Shown here piece after piece: positions 39,193 through 51,600 of a stretch of 64,000 bases of DNA (position 1 is the stretch's first letter; each line of letters opens with the position of its first letter). The notes beneath the pieces were generated by a model. It saw only the letters and a list, made by a program, of their open reading frames with translations, was not told the origin of the DNA and made no database searches. This DNA comes from Sipunculus nudus (Eukaryota; Annelida; Sipuncula; Golfingiida; Sipunculidae). The position numbers and the translations under genes are program-made. The stretch spans positions 38,776,659 through 38,840,658 of the forward strand of contig CM049313.1 of assembly GCA_026874595.1 (NCBI GenBank). Reading direction: 5' to 3'.

Positions 39193-42080
39193 CAGTGGCG
39201 TACCTAAGGGGGGGCGGCACATTTGGGGGGGGGGGGGTCGGCATTTCGGGGAATTAGTATAATGAGTGGCACAAGGAGTTCCACCAAAAAAAAAAACAAA
39301 TTCGATCTTATTGTCCCATGTTCAAGTATTCAAGGGATTATAAACTGGACAGTGGAACGTACCAAATGATTAGCGAGGAATTTGCACATTTTGGGGGGCG
39401 GCATTTATGGGATTAAGTTTAATCAGTGGCAGAAGGAGTTCCACAAAAAGTACAAATTTGACCTTTTTGTCCAATGTTCATGTATTCCAGGGATTATAAA
39501 CTGGACATTTGAACCTACCATATGATTAACGAACGATTTACACATTTTTAGGGGCGACATTTCTGGTATTTAGTTTAATCAGTGGCATATGGAGTTCCAC
39601 AAAAAGTACAAATTTGGCCTTTTTGTCCCATGTTCAAGTATTCCAGGGATTATAAACTGGACAGTGGAACCTACCAAATGATTAGCGAACTATTTGCACA
39701 TTTTTGGGCGGCATTTCTGGGATCTAGTTCATTCAGTGGCATAAGGAGTTCCACAAAAATTACAAATTTGGCCTTTTTGTCCAATGTTCAAGTATTCCAG
39801 GGATTATAAACTGGACATTTGAACCTACCATATGATTAGCGAACGATTTGCACATTTTTAGGGGCGACATTTCTGGTATTTAGTTTAATCAGTGGCATAT
39901 AGAGTTCCACAAAAAGTACAAATTTGGCCTTTTTGTCCCATGTTCAAGTATTCCAGGGATTATAAACTAGACAGTGGAACCTACCAAATGATTAGCGAAC
40001 TATTTGCACATTTTTGGGGCGGCATTTCTGGGATTTAGTTTAATCAGTGGCATAAGGAGTTCCACAAAAATTACAAATTTGGCCTTTTTGTCTCATGTTC
40101 AAGATTCCAGGGATTATAAACTGGACAGTGGAACCTACCAAATTATTAGCGAACGTTTTGCACCCTTTTTTTTTGGGGGGGGGGGGGGCGGCATTTCTGG
40201 GATTTAGTTCAATCAGTGGCATAAGGAGTACCACAAAAATAACAAATTTGGCCTTTTTGTCCCATGTTCAAGTATTCCAGGGATTATAAACTCGACAGTA
40301 GAACCTACAGAATGATTAACGAACGAATTGTACATTTGTGGGGCGGTATTTCTGGGATTTAGTATAATCAGTGGCAGAGGGGTTCCTAAAAAAATTCAAA
40401 TTTGGCCTTTTAGTCTCTTTTCAAGAATTTCAGAGATTAAAAAGTTGGCGGTGGAACCAACAAAATTATTTGCGGACGATCTCTGTTGAGGCAAGAAATA
40501 CATATCTGAAGTTATTCTTTGTTAGATCTGTGGTCTTGCAATGTCAGAACGCCATCGATAAACTGACCAATCATGCAAAAAGCCTGCATTTCAGGGCAGT
40601 CGTCGTTTACAGAAATCCCTAGCAGCATCTGATAATCACCAGGGAAAAAACCCTGCCAGAAGACCAATTGCACCAGGTAGTGGGGGTGGGGTGTCTGTCT
40701 TATATAGTGGGGTGCGAAAAATATTTTGACGAACTGTCCTGCTCTTTCCTTGGAAAGTATTAAGAATTTCCATTCTTGAACCCTTGAATTCCCGAAATTC
40801 CAGGATATTTAAACAGCCTGAAACAACCTGAAATGCTATTTGTCCATGATTCTTCATACTCTAACATCAGTCTCGTTAAAAATACAGACGTTTACACTAT
40901 TGTGTATATAATGAGTAACACCTTAATGCCGGTGTCTTTTGATTAACCAATATGACCTGCATGATCCTTTATGTAACGTGAATAAAACCATTAAACACCC
41001 AGACCTAAATAGGAATTATTTTAACTTTAAAATATAATTCTATTATAACTGTCCAGCGGGATGAATCCCCCTGGCCGCTTAACCACATGTTCAATATACG
41101 TATCAAGTATCAGTTTTAACTTTTAGAGTTCAAAACTTAAAATAAAGATATATTTACCTGTACTGTTAATTCTGTTATTAACAGTTTCATTATCCACTAC
41201 CTACAGAAAATTGTTGTATATTGTAAAAAATCATTTGAAATTAAATTATAACATATATTTAAATTATATTATTACTTGGAATTTATTTAAATACTTTATT
41301 GAATAAAAAATAGTCTTAAGTTTATACATAAAACCTCGCAAAGTGCATAATCACCATAATTCTAAAATGATTTTGATATAGCCTTGAATTAAAGTATGCT
41401 TTTAACTTTGAGGATATTTTAATTAAACAAAGTCAGTTTATACAAACATTGGATTTTTTTATGTGAAAAAAATAAACATGCCCTGCCTACATATATATGT
41501 TTAACTCATTAATTACGCTGTTTTAGTAAAGACTAAATGACTTGCATGCAGCAGTACCATGCATATCTCAATAGCTCTATTAGGTGTACCTGCTGTCATT
41601 TGCGATAACAAGAGGTTGAATTATAGATGTGACAAAGTATTTGCATGCGTCGAGAATGGAATAACACTCACCAAATAAAGTTTTTTTTCCAAGTTGGGTA
41701 TAAAGTAATCATGAATCGTGTTGACATGAATGATGAAAGATCAATTTCCCACATTATATGTGTATCCTGCAGTGTAATCTGTTAATAGTTACAATTTATT
41801 CGTTTTATTCCTTTCTGTTCAATTCATAATGAAATATACTAGTTTGAGCTTCGAGCGATCTTTTGATTTACATTAGCAAAGAGATGCCTGGTCTTTAATA
41901 TGTGGCGGAAGAATTCCCTGCCAGTGAATCCATATAATTGCGTTGTTGTCATAGTCAAGCCTATAACAAGGACATTTGAAACGAAATGTTTCAATATGTT
42001 ATCCAGTTTTGTAATGTTTTGTTAGAGGGGTGGCAATTTCTAAGACCGCCCGGGCGGCAATGAGGCTAGGTACGCCGTTG
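39193..42080. mobile_element. Non-autonomous hAT-type DNA transposon, 2,888 bp
   Basis: The left terminus is CAGTGGCGTACCTAAGG. The reverse complement of the right terminus is CAACGGCGTACCTAGCC, an imperfect terminal inverted repeat. The element is flanked by a perfect 8 bp target-site duplication, ATTGTGAG, at 39185-39192 and 42081-42088. Eight-bp duplications and CARTGGCG-type termini are hallmarks of the hAT superfamily. Both ends carry GC-rich subterminal sequence (GGGGCGGCA on the left, and the 12 bp palindrome CCGCCCGGGCGG at 42046-42057 on the right). No transposase-like open frame lies inside. The left 1.3 kb is an internal tandem repeat and the rest is AT-rich. It is a deletion derivative or MITE-like element that would depend on a transposase supplied elsewhere. 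Confidence 0.85.
39226..40490. repeat. ~155 bp internal tandem repeat of the hAT-type element, ~8 units
   Basis: Units carry GAGTTCCACAAAAA, then CAAATTTGGCCTTTTTGTCC, CCAGGGATTATAAACTGGAC, GATTAGCGAAC and GGGGCGGCATTTCTGGGA. TTCCAC starts at 39595, 39749, 39905 and 40060, giving a period of 154-156 bp. One unit near 40160-40190 is lengthened by an expanded T/G run. The GGGGCGGCATTT and CAGTGGC portions resemble the left terminus of the element, so the array may have grown from subterminal sequence. Open frames here (for example 39582-39809) are repeat-driven. Confidence 0.9.
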
Positions 42081-42088
42081 ATTGTGAG
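42081..42088. repeat. Target-site duplication, right copy (hAT-type element)
   Basis: ATTGTGAG directly follows the right terminus ACGCCGTTG and matches 39185-39192 exactly. Confidence 0.85.
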
Positions 42089-45000
42089 ACAAGCTCAGTG
42101 TGACAAGACAAATCTGTCGTTATTTGTACAAAGTGAACATTTGGTGGCCGTAATGCACGAAATCACAAGGTCGCCAAGCTGAACCTGAGGGACACCGTTA
42201 GACATGGTGGCTATATAAAGTGTGGTGGCAAGTAGTAGACTGAAATCAATTCTTTTCGACGGCCCAATGCTCCAAAGGTATGAAGCTGTCGTTCAAAGTA
42301 ATATGCTATTAATTCTTTCCCATTCTTCCGATGGATTCACGCCTTTGCGTTTGTGCCCCTGTCACATCTTCCAGACCCGACTACTTAGGGAGGCCATCTT
42401 ATCACTGAAGGTGGTGTTTTGGGGTTTAATTAAGGCGATGGTGAGATGCATTTGTCCGTTCGTTTGACTCACAGTTGAGTGACAGACATTTTGTGTCGTG
42501 ATAAAAAATCATATCACTGTAGAATTTACAGTGTTGTTTTTCTTCAGTGTGATAAAAAAATCATATATTTAAAGTCTGTACAAATGTATACAATATAAAA
42601 ATACGAAAGCACAAATATTTTACATAAAAATTTACCGAGTAAACCACCACTGTGCAGTGAAATGAGAATTTTTCATTTTTTTTGGCACTGTGCAGTGAAA
42701 TGAGTATTTTTCATTTTTTTTTGGCTGAAAATTATTGTGAACTAATATATTTTTGTGTACGGTCAAATTGTATTATGCTGCATCTTTGAAGTAAAAGTAA
42801 GTCGCAGATGTCTTGTTCACAACAAATGATTATTGTAAGGCACATGTAAATCATTTATTGGAAATATGGAATACTGTCAAAATCATTTTGTCCGAAAGAC
42901 AATCAGTCATCGCTCTTATGGGCCTTGGTTTCCTTTGAAAATGAATGGGGGCAATCAACAGGGGTACGGCCAACTATTTCCTTATGACAGGCAAGACATT
43001 AGCCAGCCATGAATATTAATTTTTTCTTCACCATATGTTTTCCAAGCACATATTACGGTAATATATTTATTTGTTTACAAGGGTAATTTTATTTATAAAC
43101 TGTCGACACTTTGTAATAAAAATTTGCATATAATTTGTCCATCCTAGAACATTCAATAGGCAAACATTCATTATGATTCATGAAGAACATTAAAGAACGC
43201 TACATTCTAAATTTTCTTATTATGAGATTATTGAGGTAATTATGGTACATGGTGTTATCAAAACCTACTTTAAAAAAAAAATGTCCCTTGTACAATTTGA
43301 AACAATGAATGTCTATATCTCGGCTCATATTGATAAAAAGGAGTTTTTTCCTGCTTCCATTTTAAAGAGAAGAGTTAGGCAATAACCAGGGCGGGAGTGA
43401 TTGGTACTTATAATGCCCCTATACACCAAGCACAGCAGCGGGTCGGGGGAATACCTGGGCTCCGGAGACAGGGAGAGAAGGGATGAGTATAACGATCCTT
43501 TGGTGCAGTGGCTGGAAAACCGTGAGTAAATCAATTACATTCCATCCCCAAAATAGAAAAGGTCCAGTGCTATGAAGCTATCTTTCTCAGTAATGAGCTT
43601 CCAAATTTCCAATTCTTCCATACCTCTTCCTGTATATTGTGGACACAGCTTTTCAAGTACTTCAAGAGCTGAAGTAAACAATGTTTCCTGTCAATACAAA
43701 CATTGGCTTATCTAGACTTGCACCATCGCGTGAGTTGGCTATCAAACCCTCGTAGTGTTCTCGTGTTACACGGTGATCGCTTAGGAAAGGCATGCCATGA
43801 AGTGGGCTATTTTTAGTCCAGTTCTATGGCCTTGAACAAAGGTATTCACTTTCTGAGATCAATACACATAAATGAAAGGTTAATAACAGGGAACATGTCT
43901 ATGTTAGGATTATAAATAGTGCTCTTTTTACTCATGTAAGCACGGTTACGCCCCCTTTCACAACCCCTAATACACTGATTGCGCTTGTGCCCTTCATTAC
44001 TGGAGTCAAAGGAGATTCGTTTTTTAAGGCCTCCTGTTGGACGTGCTATAATAAAAGGTACAGTCATGTAATAATATCCAATTTGTTATTTGTTTAATAT
44101 TTAAGAATAAACTATTTTACTGGTGTTATGTCTAGGGAGATATGAAGCCAAAACAGACAAATGTAAGTGTGTATATATATATATATCTATGTAGGTATGT
44201 ATGTGTGTGTATTAGTATAGCCCTGTTAGTCTGTAGTCGATGTATAGGTAGAGAGAAAGATTGTCGCCTTTTATAATGATTATTAATTGACTAATAGTCG
44301 GTTAATAAACAAGTAAGTCTATCTAGGCGTCACTCTTTTTCTTTATATAAATATATATTAGGTTGGAATGGAATACTACGGTGGCTCGTATAAGACACAG
44401 ATGATTATATTATTATATTTTAGTATCTTATTCACACGTTATAGTATCTCATGCACGCGAAATAGTTATCTCGCACGCACGCGTAGTAATCTCACAAGCA
44501 GTCGATACAATAAGATTTTTGTGTGCCATCGTAGCATAAAGACAAAAGTTGAAATCAATATGCACTGTGTTAGGTGCGGGATATATACTGTAATCAAGTA
44601 ATAAGACCTTTGGTCAGTCGCTTGATAAAGGTAATACGAGGCAAGACAGACGTGTAAACAAACGGTATGTGTGTAATACGTGAGGTTAACGGAGACTGGA
44701 CATGCACTTGTGAATACTGAGCGGTCAAGTCGCCTGTCGGGATTCAAGTATACCAGAAAAGGACACTTTGAGGACACTCGGGCCCGAATCACGTGGCTGC
44801 GGTCAATTAAAGTGATTGAAATGGTCTTATAAACGTGACCTCGTGCGTCCCCTGTACAACATATGGTTCTGCCGTGTAGTAAACTTACGCAGGCTTAAGT
44901 ATTACTTGTTTTGGCACACCTCTATATAAATGGTACTTTCACTTCTCTTGTTGTGTTGTCTCCATTCACCACTTGTCCGTATTCTTTTATATTCTTGTTG

Positions 45001-47327
45001 AAGTGATAAGTATCTGTCGCGTTCTATTTAATTACAAATTATTAATAGAAAATTCTCTCGCTGTAGTTATTAAAAATGAATATTGATTTTTTCCCCTTCT
45101 TTTCTCCTAGTCCAAATTGAACATGAAATGTCTACAGTTAATATCTCGGGGTAATCTGGACAACAGGATTGAAAAAAATGATTTTACTCTCAACTGATTA
45201 TGTTAGGTTAACTGGATAAAAAATTACTCACTCGCTCGATATTACAGTCCCTGATATGTTGATTGAACCATAAATACCTGATTGTAGAAAATTACATACT
45301 AAAAAGGTCTAAAGGACAACGCTTTATTCCACGTCTCAGCCATGTTTGACCTTTTTTCTTTTAACAGCGTGATGGGATCATAGATATATCATAAACTTTA
45401 TCTGGCTCTGCCAAAATTGTTAATTACCATTACCGTAAAGACACGCCATTGATCTTACCTCGTTTATGATGCATGAAATAGGGCTTTGGACATGATCAAT
45501 GTGAATGATTGTACAAAGCTCTTTGTGTCGGCTTTAGCATCATCCGTATGAACCGACTGACAGGCACAGCATAAATACATAATCAGCCTCCTGAGTGTTA
45601 ACACCATGAAATTACATGGCACTCGTCAATATCTGACAGAAAACACACTCTGGCGGCGCTTGGCGTCCCTAGGCCAAAGAGCAGGTACAAAAGTAACTTG
45701 GAATAATAACTAACCTCAACATTATAAATTCAACAGATACTATCATGTTAAAAAGTTGCACTATATTCAGACAATATGTTATTATAGAATACAAAGTTAT
45801 GCACTTAAACCTCTTATTTCTTACAACTAACAAATGTATCCGTCCACAGAACTACGTTGTTCGCTTTACTTTATTTTTTCCTTATTATTACTGTTTAACC
45901 CTGCTGCTTCCCTATCTTGTTAATATCACGAAGTCTGGATACATACGTCACTTTGATATATAAAGATAAGTTTTAGAAATAAGTGAAAAATACATGTTTT
46001 AGGTTATTAACTAGTGATATGCTCCGTAACAATATTGGTGCCGTGGAAAGATTTTCATGACGTATCTTTTTCTTCACAAATACTGTTATTTATTAATAGG
46101 TATTTTTTCATATACTAATGTGAATATTGGAGTAAAACACCTAAAAGACTATTTGTTCCTCTGCCGGTGTAATATTTTTTGCCATCGTTGATTTCGTGTT
46201 CTGCTGGTTGTATTTTTCTTTTGGCAACTTTACTCAGTTATTTTGAACGAAGAACAACAGTCGAGGAAGAAACACAATCGGTCGGAATATGGATCCAGCA
46301 CAGTATGCAAAGGTTACACTCTTTTGACGGACAGAGCTTTCCTGTGATGGAACCATCGGGTTGTAGAATGTTATATACTTTTTTTACATACAAAAAAAAA
46401 ACAAAGGTGGATTGGGATCCTGGGTATCTTCGATTTGGTAATCCAGGGTGATCTTGTGATCCAGAGTGCTAGCGGAGGTTTGCGGTCTGTGAGTACTTCT
46501 TAAGAAGTTTTATAATTTTATAACTTATTATACCAGACACTTTGCTCAACTCGTCATCAATTTTTTTTTAACCAGACAGCAATTAACCAGAACATTCGTC
46601 TCTAGTACTTTTAATCGCGGAAGTCTGAACGGTATACCTTATAATTGAAGTTATGAAAGTTTTTATATCACGCCGTCTATTCGATGTTTTATACTCATGC
46701 CGCTTATAGTGGTGACAATCAGCGCACACTCCAGATGCTTTTTTAACATAAGGCGTCAAACTTGCCGATTTTTTCCCATGATTTTTTGTAAATTCCTTAT
46801 TCTATTATGTGCTACCTTGTAGTTCACATGAAATCATACGATATCGCCGGTTAGGAAATCAGACAATATCCCTCCTCCTTCGAATACGACCACCAGCGTC
46901 TTTATGTGACTGTGGACATCATGACATTTTTCCCCACAGATAATTACTCATAATTACTTCGGATAATTACTCAAACTTGCATAGCTTCGGAAAAAATCTA
47001 ACGTCTCATTCAAATAGAAAGGACACAGCAATCTCCTCTAATTTCATTGGAGTATAGGACAATACGACTGTCATGCTGGCAAAACTAAACGTTTTCCAAT
47101 CCATGCAATCAACAGTGTTGAACAGGATGTAACTTCTTGTGTGTTACTTTCTTTATTCTGCACATCTTCCAGATCATGTAAAATCCGACTAGATATCTTT
47201 GTCACACCCACAAGGAAATGGACGTCTAGGTTCTTTTAAAAGGTAAACAAAACTGACTAAAACTCACCTTTACACTAAAAAAAGATAAAAAAAATCAGTA
47301 AACAATGAGTCTTCTGACAAATCATCT
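42089..47327. other. Intron 1, mostly unique AT-rich sequence
   Basis: No exon, RNA gene or transposon is supported. A 38 bp tandem duplication lies at 42648-42723, and short TA/TG runs lie at 44173-44212. The longer open frames (44466-44792 minus, 46179-46451 plus) have no recognisable motif. Confidence 0.5.
42648..42723. repeat. Two-copy 38 bp direct repeat
   Basis: CACTGTGCAGTGAAATGAG, followed by TATTTTTC or AATTTTTC and a T-run, occurs twice in tandem, starting at 42648 and 42686. Each copy opens with the self-complementary CACTGTGCAGTG. Confidence 0.85.
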
Positions 47328-47340
47328 CACAGTTTTATAG
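47328..47340. repeat. Target-site duplication, left copy (SINE)
   Basis: CACAGTTTTATAG, 13 bp, is repeated exactly at 47659-47671 on the other side of the SINE. Confidence 0.9.
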
Positions 47341-47658
47341 GTAGGTAGATAAGGTAGGTAGGTAAAGTCTGCTGGGCTTTTACACCCGAGCCTAATGGCT
47401 CATCTGGCCGGAGCATATCCCGGTTTCTGTAGCTTGAAGCGACTTAGGAGTTTGACTCCTCCTGGATGGGACGCTAGTCCATCGCAGGTTACCTTCCCAG
47501 TATCTACTGGTACCCATTTCTACTGCTGGGTGGACAGAGGCACACTTGCGGTTAGGACCTTTCCTAAGGGTCTTGGCACGGTGGGGGTCTGACCGGGATT
47601 CGAACTCACGACCTCTCGATCATGAGCCAGGCACCTTAACCATTACACCTACGCCCCA
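47341..47658 (-). mobile_element. tRNA-derived SINE, complete, 318 bp
   Basis: Read on the minus strand, the element starts TGGGGCGTAGGTGTAATGGT. This is a tRNA-like head with box A TGTAATGGTTAAGG and box B GAGTTCGAATCCC, both promoter elements of RNA polymerase III. A central body follows (GTCCACCCAGCAGTAGAAAT, CTGCGATGGACTAGCGTCCC, GAAACCGGGATATGCTCCGG), resembling conserved domains shared by many invertebrate SINEs. It ends in a (TACC)n-type tail at the low-coordinate side. Perfect 13 bp target duplications flank it, as expected for LINE-mediated insertion, so the copy is intact and probably not old. The open frame 47395-47592 across it is incidental. Confidence 0.9.
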
Positions 47659-47671
47659 CACAGTTTTATAG
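47659..47671. repeat. Target-site duplication, right copy (SINE)
   Basis: CACAGTTTTATAG directly follows the tRNA-like end of the SINE and matches 47328-47340. Confidence 0.9.
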
Positions 47672-48149
47672 GGCTTGTCATTAATTGCATGAATACTAAC
47701 ATGGACACGCCTCCGGAGGGCAAAACATGAGAAATGCAGATAGGCAGGTGCGTTGCCATTGATGACTACAATGAACAATGTTGCTAGAGGAACTTTCTAA
47801 ACATGAATCGGTTCCCACGAAATTAAAACTATACTGAAATTAACATCAGACGAGACACCTGGGCTCTCATAACTAAGTTCTCACATCTTAATATGGCCCC
47901 CTTTATTAAAATAAACAAATTACATCTGCTTATATTCTTGACTTAAATGTGCAATAAAAAATAAGTTGCAGCCCTCTTTCGAAAATCATTACAACTATTT
48001 TTTTATTTTGTTTCGGTCATAGACAATTCATATTCTTGCACAATAATTGATCACGTCAGACATTAGACCCAGCTGAGCCTGTGCGTGGTTTATATTTTTG
48101 TGATAAAGCCAATGTATAAAACCGAAGATGCCCATCTGGATCTACGTAA
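47672..48149. other. Intron 1, no recognised feature
   Basis: AT-rich sequence between the SINE and the LINE remnant. No feature is supported. Confidence 0.45.
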
Positions 48150-48680
48150 GAAAATTTCTTAATTATACAAAATTATGTAGGTTCTCGGGTTCCAACGGAT
48201 GCCATTCGAAACAGGGTCTTCTGACAGCCATAAATTTGATTTTATTTATGCCCAGAAGTGAACGTTTCAAGTCAAGATTTACTTATACTCGTCAATATCT
48301 ATGGAATCAGCCTCTCTCTTTTTAGTCTGCTTCAAATAACGACATTTTAACGATTATACAGAAGATTTATGTGAGAGCACATTTTTTAAAATTATTCGTG
48401 TATATTTACCATAAACTTACCTTTCTTTATCAATTATATAAAATTAAGATATGTACTTTTTGTATTTTCAATGTTTCCTATGTAACTAATGTGTCTATCA
48501 ACATAACATTTTTTTTTAATTTTTAACTGCCTACTGAAATATGTGTTCGATATAGCATGATGTCATGTCTTATCTGTATGATGTACATTTTATTCATGTT
48601 ATATGTTACTAACTTTACCCAGGGCCCCATTGAAAAAAAAAACAGCAAACGTGCTTAATAGGCCATCCTGGTACAACATT
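48150..48680 (+). pseudogene. 3' remnant of a LINE retrotransposon (C-terminal coding end plus 3' UTR)
   Basis: The frame ending at the TAG at 48323 closes with PRSERFKSRFTYTRQYLWNQ. This fits the pattern (PR.E..K.SF.Y....WN) seen near the C-terminus of many LINE-encoded reverse transcriptase proteins. About 350 bp of AT-rich sequence follows, then AGGGCCCCATTGAAAAA and CTTAATAGGCCATCCTGGTA, a tail arrangement I associate with molluscan LINE 3' ends (CR1/L2-like group). No reverse transcriptase core (YADD region) is visible upstream, so the copy is severely 5'-truncated and inactive. The assignment rests on a short motif and could be wrong. Confidence 0.5.
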
Positions 48681-51600
48681 TTTGAAAAAAATGGATGATG
48701 GCAGATAAGCCGGGTAAACCTGAGTTGTATTTTCTTAAATCTCGCGGATTAACCCATGCCTGGCACCATTTGCACTAACAGCTTTTTTGTATGTCAAGTA
48801 TTATTGGTGTATATCTAATGCAAAAACATCACCATATGTAGACTGCACCTCTGAAGTCATTATCAGGCTTTTAGAGGTCTCACGTTCCTGGATTATACAT
48901 TTACAAAGAGATTAAGCCTATTTAGTTTGTGAGGCCAGAGAACATTGACGCTCAAATCTTTGGACGACCTGCTGACATTAGCAGGCGTCGTATAAACCGT
49001 TTTAAGATAAAAATCCTAATGTCGTAAAACTAAGTAGAATGGCGGTGCATGGACACACTCACACTGGTGACACCTGTGGGATTTTATAACAACATAAAAC
49101 ATAGTGCGGCGCATGATTTACTTGTGGATGAGAACTTTTTACTTTTTTTTACGATCTGACTTTTTGAACGATAGCGGACGCGTTACCAGACTCATAATAC
49201 GACCAATTAGGATTCCTGTTCAACTTGACAGGCCACCAAAAATATCGTTATCTCCAACAGAGTAAATATTCCGTAAAACATATTCATGATTTATTTCAAT
49301 AAAGAGGGTTTTAACCATTTAGGCACATTGTTCCTGTTGATGTGGTAATAATAATCATTCACACAGTAAATAGACAAACACGGGCACAGAATATGTCCAA
49401 GTTTTAGTCTTGATCTAAAAAGTATAAAATACATTCATAAGGAAGTTCCATTTTGGATTCATTCTTGCGCTTTAACGTTTGTTATTACATTATAACTACA
49501 ATGTTGCCGGTATAACAATCAGTCGCAACATCATACCATAAGCTCAGATGCGAATCAGTTGGTTGACCGAATAAAAATGTTTAATAAACGTTCATGTGAC
49601 CCTATAAAAATCAGAAACGGTTCCACGGCGTCCAGAAGGTTCCTTTTCCTAAATCCTGGATACAGTTGAAAATCTGCTATACTTTTTACCTAAATCGGCT
49701 TTCCTGTATACGGCAAGTTAATCAAGGTGTACCAGAGTAGGATTTCCTATTTTATATAGGCCGATGCCATCTAGATGGTTGCTATGGTAACCTTAGTTTT
49801 ATCCTAAGCTTCAACTGAACATGATGGAGGAAATCCGGTCTTACTGTAATACCGAGCACAGCGAATTTGTCTAGACGTGCGCAATTCTTAAGAAATATTG
49901 ACTCTCTCATTAGATGGAGTTACAATCTCCATAGAGTGAATTAGTTAGCGCTAACGATGAAATTATCTTAAATTAGAGCCTCTTGAATTTACATCTTGGT
50001 CTTTAACACTTCATTGATTACTGATGCGTGATGTCCATATTTGACAAACCTTCAGAATAAGTGAAGCCATATTAGCAACATAAAAAAACTCGTTCGACTT
50101 TGGTAGTCAGACAACGTTGTTCAACTTGTCATTTGCTAAGCGTTCGTAGCCATCAAATGACTTGAAAGAATTCACGGTCATTCATTCGGCATATTACAAA
50201 TATCACATTCTATCCATTTTTTTTCTTTACGTAAAAATAACCGCGTACGCCGTAAAACAAGACTGTGACAATAATAGCAAGGGTTTATTTTACTCAAATA
50301 AAACTAGTTTGTAAAAGGTCTACTCCCTATAGCTTTATGAACTAAGGTTGTCGGCCGCAGGTGACCTGAGACTGCTGGCGGCGGCAAAAAAAATGTAAAC
50401 TACCTTAAATCACCACACATGAAATATCTCATCCTTAAGCAATGTGACAGCAGTTAAATTACAGAAAACGGAAGGATGACTGTTACGAAAAGAAGATCAA
50501 GTCAAGACTGTTATTGATATTGTGAACTCGCTGAAAAAAGTATATCTTCCAGATGAAAAGTGGTATGTCTGAGATAATCCATCCCATAAACCCTATTAAA
50601 CACAATATAACCGTGAACACCAAGGACAAATTAAGTATTTAAGTTACACGCGTTTCGTGCCAGGAGAATTAAATTTAATAAAAAATCAATGATCTAATGT
50701 AAAAACAGCGATATAATATTGACATTTAAGGCGTGGCTTCATCTGTATGTCAGCTGGTCACATTTGGTGCAGGTTGGACCAGGTTTCTCGAGGAGAGGGC
50801 TCGGTTTTGCCCCGCTGACATTGAGATGTCCGCTGATATGTTTAAGTGGGCCATATCAGTATATTATAGATACCTGAGTTGTGTATTAACGGGTACGGTC
50901 TTAGCTTTTGTTACTATCAGCAGTTTTCCGTGAATCAACACAGATATTATTATATCTTATATCGGCTGCTTTCCAAATTGAAACAACGGTTTTTTCATGC
51001 AAGATGAAACCCTCATTCGTTTGTTAGGCGAGTTATACAAGTAATTAATGGAACTCGCATTGACCACTTCGATCACCGTGGGATGAATGACCTGCCCTTT
51101 GTGTCAGTGTGTGTCAGGGGCCTGTTAATTTGTTAACAGTTCGAAACTCCAGTGCGGGAACGTATCAATCCTATACAAAAACACACATGGAAAATGTTAA
51201 CGCAAATCGGCTTTATTAGCTAGTTGATTCAAGCGGTACATAATCTCGCTATCTGTGCCGTGTCTGTCCGGTGCATTTAGGGGATACTCTAAATTATAAC
51301 CTTAGCAAACCCAAAGTGGGCGTTCTGTATGAGTAATTGAAACATACAGGCTTGTGTCCAGAAAATTTATGAGTGTTCAATATTAACAGGATCACACCCA
51401 GAAAACGCATGAGTGGTCATTATGTTAAAATGAATGGCACACTACAGGGAAAACCTGACTTCAGACTGGTCAACATAATTACTGCGCACGCAGGAGCCGT
51501 TCATGTTACATGAGCTCTCATTGAACTCCGGGCACGCCAAGGCCCAAATATATGATGTCTTCAATTTGCAGACCGAGACAGAGAACCCCTTTGTAAAACA

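Noticed and set aside
39582-40289. Plus-strand frames with repeated GIRSSTKITNLAFLS peptides
   Set aside because: They come from the ~155 bp internal repeats of the hAT-type element and show no transposase motif.
47395-47592. 65-residue frame across the SINE
   Set aside because: It lies wholly within a tRNA-derived SINE read antisense and has no coding support.
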